Shown in pieces: positions 5,690 to 9,013 of a stretch of DNA of 9,013 bases. The notes under the pieces were generated by a model. The model did not search any database, had not been told where the DNA came from, and was given only the letters and a program-made list of their open reading frames with translations. The position numbers and the translations under genes are program-made. The first letter of the stretch is position 1. Every line of letters starts with the position of its first letter. This DNA is from an uncultured Collinsella sp. (GTDB lineage Bacteria; Actinomycetota; Coriobacteriia; Coriobacteriales; Coriobacteriaceae): NCBI GenBank assembly GCA_937997605.1, contig CALLFD010000418.1:1-9013 (forward strand), given 5' to 3'.

Positions 5690-5780
5690 GTTGCGTTTGG
5701 CATCAGGCAACGAAAACCGTTGCATTTTGTCTCTTGCAACTAAAAGGGTTGCGTTTGGTATATAGCAACGAAAACAGTTG
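5690..5780. repeat. Tandem array of 29-bp units with GTTGC/GCAAC inverted arms
   Basis: Three contiguous 29-bp units start at 5690, 5719 and 5748, and a partial fourth starts at 5777. Each begins GTTGC, has TTT at positions 7-9, contains GCAAC at positions 18-22 and ends with an A-rich linker (GAAAACC, TAAAAGG, GAAAACA). Conserved palindromic blocks such as GCAACGAAAACCGTTGC therefore alternate with 8-bp variable segments (GGCATCAG, TGTCTCTT, GGTATATA). Every arm can pair with the neighbour on either side. Units 1 and 3 are closest to each other. The regular phase and conserved arms suggest repeated protein-binding sites or a structured transcript; no known element was recognised. Confidence 0.8.
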
Positions 5781-5870
5781 TGCACGGGCAAGATAACCCT
5801 CACGCTTTGCGAATGATATCTTTGTTCCTGCAAATTAAAACACGCAATGTTATAGATAGACGAAATCTGA

Positions 5871-5972
5871 TTAGCGGGCGACGATGAATGCCACATCTCT
5901 ATTATCACGGGGACTGCCGCCCCAGAAAAACCCGATATGGCAATCGACGCTGATAGCAGTCTTAAAGAACAT
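5871..5972 (-). CDS. Possible 33-residue small protein downstream of the ATPase gene
   Basis: The ATG at 5972 lies 20 bp after the ATPase stop codon, on the same strand, with AGGG seven to eight bases ahead of it. The peptide (including DCHIGFFWGGSPRDNRDVAF) has a reasonable composition, but there is no family match from memory and at this length chance is likely. If real, it would be translated from the ATPase transcript. Confidence 0.2.
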   Translation of the reverse strand: MFFKTAISVDCHIGFFWGGSPRDNRDVAFIVAR

Positions 5973-5991
5973 GACGTCGCCCTCACTCGAC

Positions 5992-7095
5992 CTAGAACCG
6001 TTCGAGAATCTCCTCGGCGTTCTCTCGCAGATAGATATCTAGGTCCGGCACGGCAAACTGCACGTAGCCCCTCTGTGGTGCCTGAATAACCTCTCTTTGT
6101 AGCAATTTTGCCCTAATGGAGCTGACCTCATTGGTCTTTTTACCCATGCGCTTAGCAATCTCGGATGATTTGGACTGTTGTTTATCCTCGCACATGGCCA
6201 AAAGGTATTTGATATCGTTGAGCCCCAGTCCAGAAATCGCGGGCTCGTGAACAACATCGTGAAAACGAGCCTCTGCCAGCGCAATGCCTTCAGTGACGTC
6301 GCGCTCGCTCACAATGGCACTTTTGGCACGATGCAAGTTGGCGCGCTGCCAAATGGAATAACCGACCAGTTGCACCAGATAGGCATAGCCCTTAGTGGCC
6401 TTAGCGGCTCTCGACAGGAGATTGTCCTCTATGGTCAAGCCAGTCGCGACAAAGCTATCGCCCATAGAGAGCGCTACCTCCACCTGGTTGATAGGCGCCA
6501 GATCTTCGGGGAGGGCACGACGCAAGAACGTAAGCGCCTTGCCGTTAATAAGATCCATAACACCGGCGGGTAACCCGGCAAAGGCAAGTGCGATATCTAC
6601 TTTTTCCCCTATCAAAAGCTGAACCGTAGACGCAATGGCACGCATATCGTCAATCGGAGCGTCCTGAACTTCATCGATGGCAATAAAAAGACCCTTGGAT
6701 GACTTCGCTGCCGAACTCAGTAACTTTCTAAGGCTCGGCTCTTTGGGCGCAACGTCAACTTTCGCGGAAACAAAGCCGGCGTTTACGCCGACCGAAGCAT
6801 TGGCCGCAAGGGAAGAATCAGCAACCTGATCCCACAAGTCCAGCAATAAGTTAGGGCCAGCAGAGACAATAGCGGTCTTCCATCCAAGCTCTCGAGCACG
6901 ATCCCTAAGATCGCAGAGCAAAACAGTTTTTCCGGAGCCCCTCGGTCCAGCAATGCGCATGAGCCTCGCAGGTGCACCAATTCCCGCATTCAAGCTCTCG
7001 GTAAACTCAAGGGCAATATCATCACGACCAATTATGCGCGGAGGCTCAGCGCCGGCAGTGGGACGAAACGGATTATGGAATGCTGTGGCGCTCAC
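5992..7095 (-). CDS. AAA ATPase of the AAA_16/ORC-like type with C-terminal winged-helix region
   Basis: A complete 367-residue protein. PFRP near the start and IIGRDD (21-26) form the short element that precedes the P-loop in this group. Walker A is GPRGSGKT (50-57) and Walker B is LFIAIDE (136-142). LAFAGLP (170-175) is in the sensor-1 position, FLRRALPEDLAPI (190-202) holds the candidate arginine finger, and GYAYLVQLVGYSIW (236-249) resembles the sensor-2/lid helix. Residues ~285-360 (DIKYLLAMCED, SSEIAKRMGKKTNEVSSIRAKLL, then a strand ending in PDLDIYL) look like a winged-helix DNA-binding domain. Such proteins are annotated as ORC1-like or generic ATP-binding proteins in gut actinobacteria; the role is unknown, with NTP-dependent DNA binding or a switch being plausible. 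The start is GTG at 7095 with AAAGG (7103-7107) seven bases upstream. Not an archaeal-type replication initiator by context. Confidence 0.88.
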   Translation of the reverse strand: MSATAFHNPFRPTAGAEPPRIIGRDDIALEFTESLNAGIGAPARLMRIAGPRGSGKTVLLCDLRDRARELGWKTAIVSAGPNLLLDLWDQVADSSLAANASVGVNAGFVSAKVDVAPKEPSLRKLLSSAAKSSKGLFIAIDEVQDAPIDDMRAIASTVQLLIGEKVDIALAFAGLPAGVMDLINGKALTFLRRALPEDLAPINQVEVALSMGDSFVATGLTIEDNLLSRAAKATKGYAYLVQLVGYSIWQRANLHRAKSAIVSERDVTEGIALAEARFHDVVHEPAISGLGLNDIKYLLAMCEDKQQSKSSEIAKRMGKKTNEVSSIRAKLLQREVIQAPQRGYVQFAVPDLDIYLRENAEEILERF

Positions 7096-7114
7096 TTGTT
7101 TGCCTTTCTAGGGA

Positions 7115-7212
7115 ATCGATTAACAGCCAATCATCGGTTAAATAATTATCGCAGACTATATCGAATAATATCGAGTTATATAAGGCTGTATAAACTTATC
7201 GCGGAAGTATCG
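7115..7212 (-). promoter_or_regulatory. AT-rich control region of the ATPase gene with repeated TATCG/ATCG boxes
   Basis: The 209-bp gap ahead of the ATPase gene contains five TATCG pentamers, at 7147, 7159, 7169, 7197 and 7208. ATATCGA is repeated exactly 10 bp apart (7158-7164, 7168-7174), and ATCGATTAA (7115-7123) recurs as ATCGGTTAA (7133-7141). Spacings near 10-12 bp put several boxes on the same helix face, as expected for an operator. On the minus strand a -10-like TATTAT lies in this cluster, but no good -35 accompanies it. The winged-helix region of the ATPase makes autoregulation an attractive guess. Confidence 0.4.
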
Positions 7213-7304
7213 AGCTTTCGTAATATGACTTAGTTAATAGTCCACCATTGCTTTCTTCCAAGCTCATAGCGAAAGAAAGTTCAGGACTTCCTAAACCCAT
7301 TGCC

Positions 7305-9013
7305 TTAATACGAGAAATACTCGCTCTCGGCAGATAGGTTTGGCCCCAACCACGGATCGCCGCTGAGGAAGAACTCCGGCCAGCGCTGCATGAACAGTGC
7401 TTGCTCACGCTTCCAGCGGCGCAGCTTTTCCTCGTTGGCCTCTTCCCTGCCGCGCGAGGTGAACTCGTAGTGATACAGCTCGGCATAGGGCGTAAAGATG
7501 GCGCGGTAGCCCGCCCCCCACACGCGTAGGCAAAAGTCCGCGTCGTTAAAGCCGACGGCGAACTCCTCGTTGTAGCCTCCGACCTGCTCAAACACGTCGC
7601 GACGAACCATCTGGCAGGCGCCCGTTACGGCGCTAAAGTTGCCGGAACGCACAGCGCGGGCAAGGTATCCCTCGCGCTTTGCCGAGAAGTCCTGGTTGGC
7701 ATGGGCAAGCGCACCGCGCACGCCAACCAAAATGCCGGCATGCTGTACCAAATGATCGGCAAAATAGAGCTTGGCCCCCACCACGCCTGCATCGGGACGC
7801 TGCAGATAGCCCATCATCTCTTCAATAAAGCCGGGGCTTATGACCTCGGTATCGTTGTTCAACAGCAGCAGATAGTCGCCCTTGGAATGCTCAACACCAA
7901 AGTTGATGATCTGGGAGTAATTAAACTCGCCCGGCCACCACTCAACGCGCGCTGCACCCTTGCCATCAGACGCAGCGGCTACGCGCGCCGGCAGGGTTTC
8001 ATAATACGCAAACGTCTCCGGGTCTTCGCTGTTGTTCTCCACCAAGACGATCTCGTAGTTGGCATACGTGGCCTTCCGTGCGATCGACATCACGCAGGCG
8101 TCGAGCGTCTCGACGTGGTCCTTGGTGGGAATCACAATGCTCACCAACGGCGCAGGCTCTGGCAGCGAATAGCGCATGCGGTAGACAAACGGTGTCTCGG
8201 ACTCCTCGACCGTTCCATGAACACCCAGTGAGTCAAAGTGGCGCTGCAGAGCCAGACGTCCGGCCTCGATAGCATATGGCTTGCTATCGGCAGAACCGTC
8301 GGCGGTAGAGCCAGGGTGCACGCGCCAGTGATACAGCACGTGCGCAACGTGCTCAAAACGCGCACCTGCCGCAAGGCAGCGGAGCGTCAGGTCGTAATCC
8401 TGGGCACCCGCAACATCTTCTGACGACATGCCAATGCGATCGATGAGCGCCTTCTCCACCATTAGAAAATGCGTCACGCAGTTATGGCTATAGAGCAGGT
8501 CGACGTTGAGCCTGGTCTTAAAGACCGGCTGGCCCCACTCCCCCGTTTTCTGGAACATGTCCTCGTCGCAGAACAGGACCTGGGGGCGCTCGCCCTCGGC
8601 CGCCTTGTTCAGTGCGGAAACATACTGGAATAACGCGTCCGGTTCCAGAATGTCATCGTGGTCCAAGAAAGCGATGTAGTCGCCTGTCGCTTGCTCAATA
8701 CCTGCGTTGGTGTTGACCACAATGCCGCCGTTGCCGGGCAGCCCAATGCGACGAACGCGCTCGTCGTTGGCACTTGCCGCAAGATTGGCCACCGCATCCC
8801 ATTCGGGCGAGGCGTCCATGAACAGCAATTCCCAGTTGTCATAGCTCTGGGCTATCACCGAGTCCAGCAGCTCGCGCAGGTAAACCCGATCAGTCTTGTA
8901 ACACGGCACCACAATGCTCACGAGCGGCCTATAGGCAAAGGCCGCCGAAGCGACACGCTGGCACGCCAAATCGCCCGGCTTTGCGCGATGTTGCTCAAAC
9001 CAACGTCGATAAG
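7305..9013 (-). CDS. Two-domain family 2 glycosyltransferase (5' end beyond right edge)
   Basis: The frame is open from the window edge to a TAA at 7305, giving 568 visible residues. The gene starts outside the window, because coding sequence (YRRWFEQHRAKPGD) continues upstream of the first internal TTG. Two GT-A domains are evident. In the first, PLVSIVVPCYKTD (about residues 29-41 from the edge) is the nucleotide-binding strand, FLDHDD (115-120) is the DXD-type motif and FCDEDMF (147-153) follows. In the second, PLVSIVIPTKDH (288-299) is followed by LLLLNNDTEV (381-390), VTGACQMVRRDVF (462-474) and a GFNDADFCLRVW block (487-498). Such tandem GT2 proteins, related to rhamnosyltransferases, build cell-surface polysaccharides at the inner membrane face. 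No membrane segment is seen. The GC-rich composition matches a host gene. It reads toward the ATPase gene, with a 209-bp gap and no obvious terminator. The specific sugar cannot be told from sequence. Confidence 0.9.
   Translation of the reverse strand, partial: YRRWFEQHRAKPGDLACQRVASAAFAYRPLVSIVVPCYKTDRVYLRELLDSVIAQSYDNWELLFMDASPEWDAVANLAASANDERVRRIGLPGNGGIVVNTNAGIEQATGDYIAFLDHDDILEPDALFQYVSALNKAAEGERPQVLFCDEDMFQKTGEWGQPVFKTRLNVDLLYSHNCVTHFLMVEKALIDRIGMSSEDVAGAQDYDLTLRCLAAGARFEHVAHVLYHWRVHPGSTADGSADSKPYAIEAGRLALQRHFDSLGVHGTVEESETPFVYRMRYSLPEPAPLVSIVIPTKDHVETLDACVMSIARKATYANYEIVLVENNSEDPETFAYYETLPARVAAASDGKGAARVEWWPGEFNYSQIINFGVEHSKGDYLLLLNNDTEVISPGFIEEMMGYLQRPDAGVVGAKLYFADHLVQHAGILVGVRGALAHANQDFSAKREGYLARAVRSGNFSAVTGACQMVRRDVFEQVGGYNEEFAVGFNDADFCLRVWGAGYRAIFTPYAELYHYEFTSRGREEANEEKLRRWKREQALFMQRWPEFFLSGDPWLGPNLSAESEYFSY

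Larger units (their letters stand above)
5544..5991. other. 448-bp mostly non-coding region
   Basis: The region lies between the transposase relic and the 3' end of the ATPase gene. Its main content is the GTTGC/GCAAC array at 5690-5780. A possible 33-codon minus-strand frame is listed separately (5871-5972). A longer minus-strand frame (5681-5986) crosses the array and is not believable. The rest (5565-5689 and 5781-5870) is AT-rich with nothing I can name. Confidence 0.5.

Noticed and set aside
5690..5780. CRISPR array
   Set aside because: The variable segments are only 8 bp, the units are contiguous, the repeats are imperfect, and no cas gene is present.
5681..5986. 101-codon minus-strand frame
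   Set aside because: It crosses the 29-bp array and has no good start signal or family resemblance.
7196..7591. 131-codon minus-strand frame overlapping the glycosyltransferase
   Set aside because: Most of it is an out-of-frame reading of the GT2 gene; only its last 34 codons lie in non-coding DNA and are discussed separately.
7701..8231. 176-codon plus-strand frame
   Set aside because: It is antisense to the GT2 gene, whose two domains and motifs are unambiguous; long antisense frames are expected in GC-rich genes.

Overview
The window looks like a piece of a gut actinobacterial chromosome, probably a Coriobacteriia member such as Collinsella. This rests on recognition rather than a search: a secreted protein built of tryptophan/tyrosine-rich cell-wall-binding repeats, a two-domain family 2 glycosyltransferase of the cell-surface polysaccharide type, an ORC/AAA_16-like ATPase with AAAGG-type ribosome binding sites, and GC-rich core-like genes interrupted by an AT-richer block with decayed transposases.

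Layout, left to right. 1-883 (minus) is the 5' part of a secreted cell-wall-binding repeat protein that runs off the left edge, with a good promoter at 923-951. 884-1460 has no convincing gene. It holds a cluster of stem-loops (1123-1252) with GNRA loops on the minus strand and a promoter-like sequence upstream (1313-1341), a candidate structured RNA. 1461-4770 is an AT-rich accessory block with all genes on the minus strand: a DUF4365 putative nuclease (1461-2318), a possible small hydrophobic peptide overlapping its start (2290-2475), a decayed IS256/Mutator transposase fragment (2612-2830), a HEPN-like helical protein (3005-3646) and a DUF2971 protein (3790-4770). 4836-5143 (plus) is a probable frameshifted gene remnant, and 5198-5543 (plus) is an IS1595-family transposase broken by a frameshift and truncated. 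5544-5991 is mostly non-coding and contains an array of 29-bp units made of alternating GTTGC and GCAAC arms. 5992-7095 (minus) is an intact AAA ATPase with a C-terminal winged-helix-like region. 7096-7304 is an AT-rich regulatory gap with repeated TATCG motifs. 7305-9013 (minus) is a two-domain GT2 glycosyltransferase whose start lies beyond the right edge.

How they fit together. The outer genes (cell-wall-binding protein, glycosyltransferase) are cell-surface functions typical of the host. The centre is a mobile or laterally acquired island bounded by transposase relics. Its three intact genes (PD-(D/E)XK-like DUF4365, HEPN-like, DUF2971) belong to family types common in defence and other accessory islands, so a small defence-type cassette is the most interesting hypothesis. 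The genes are separated by sizeable gaps and a dead IS, however, so they may equally be independent cargo. The structured region at 1123-1252 and the array at 5690-5780 are the two non-coding signals that no ordinary feature explains.
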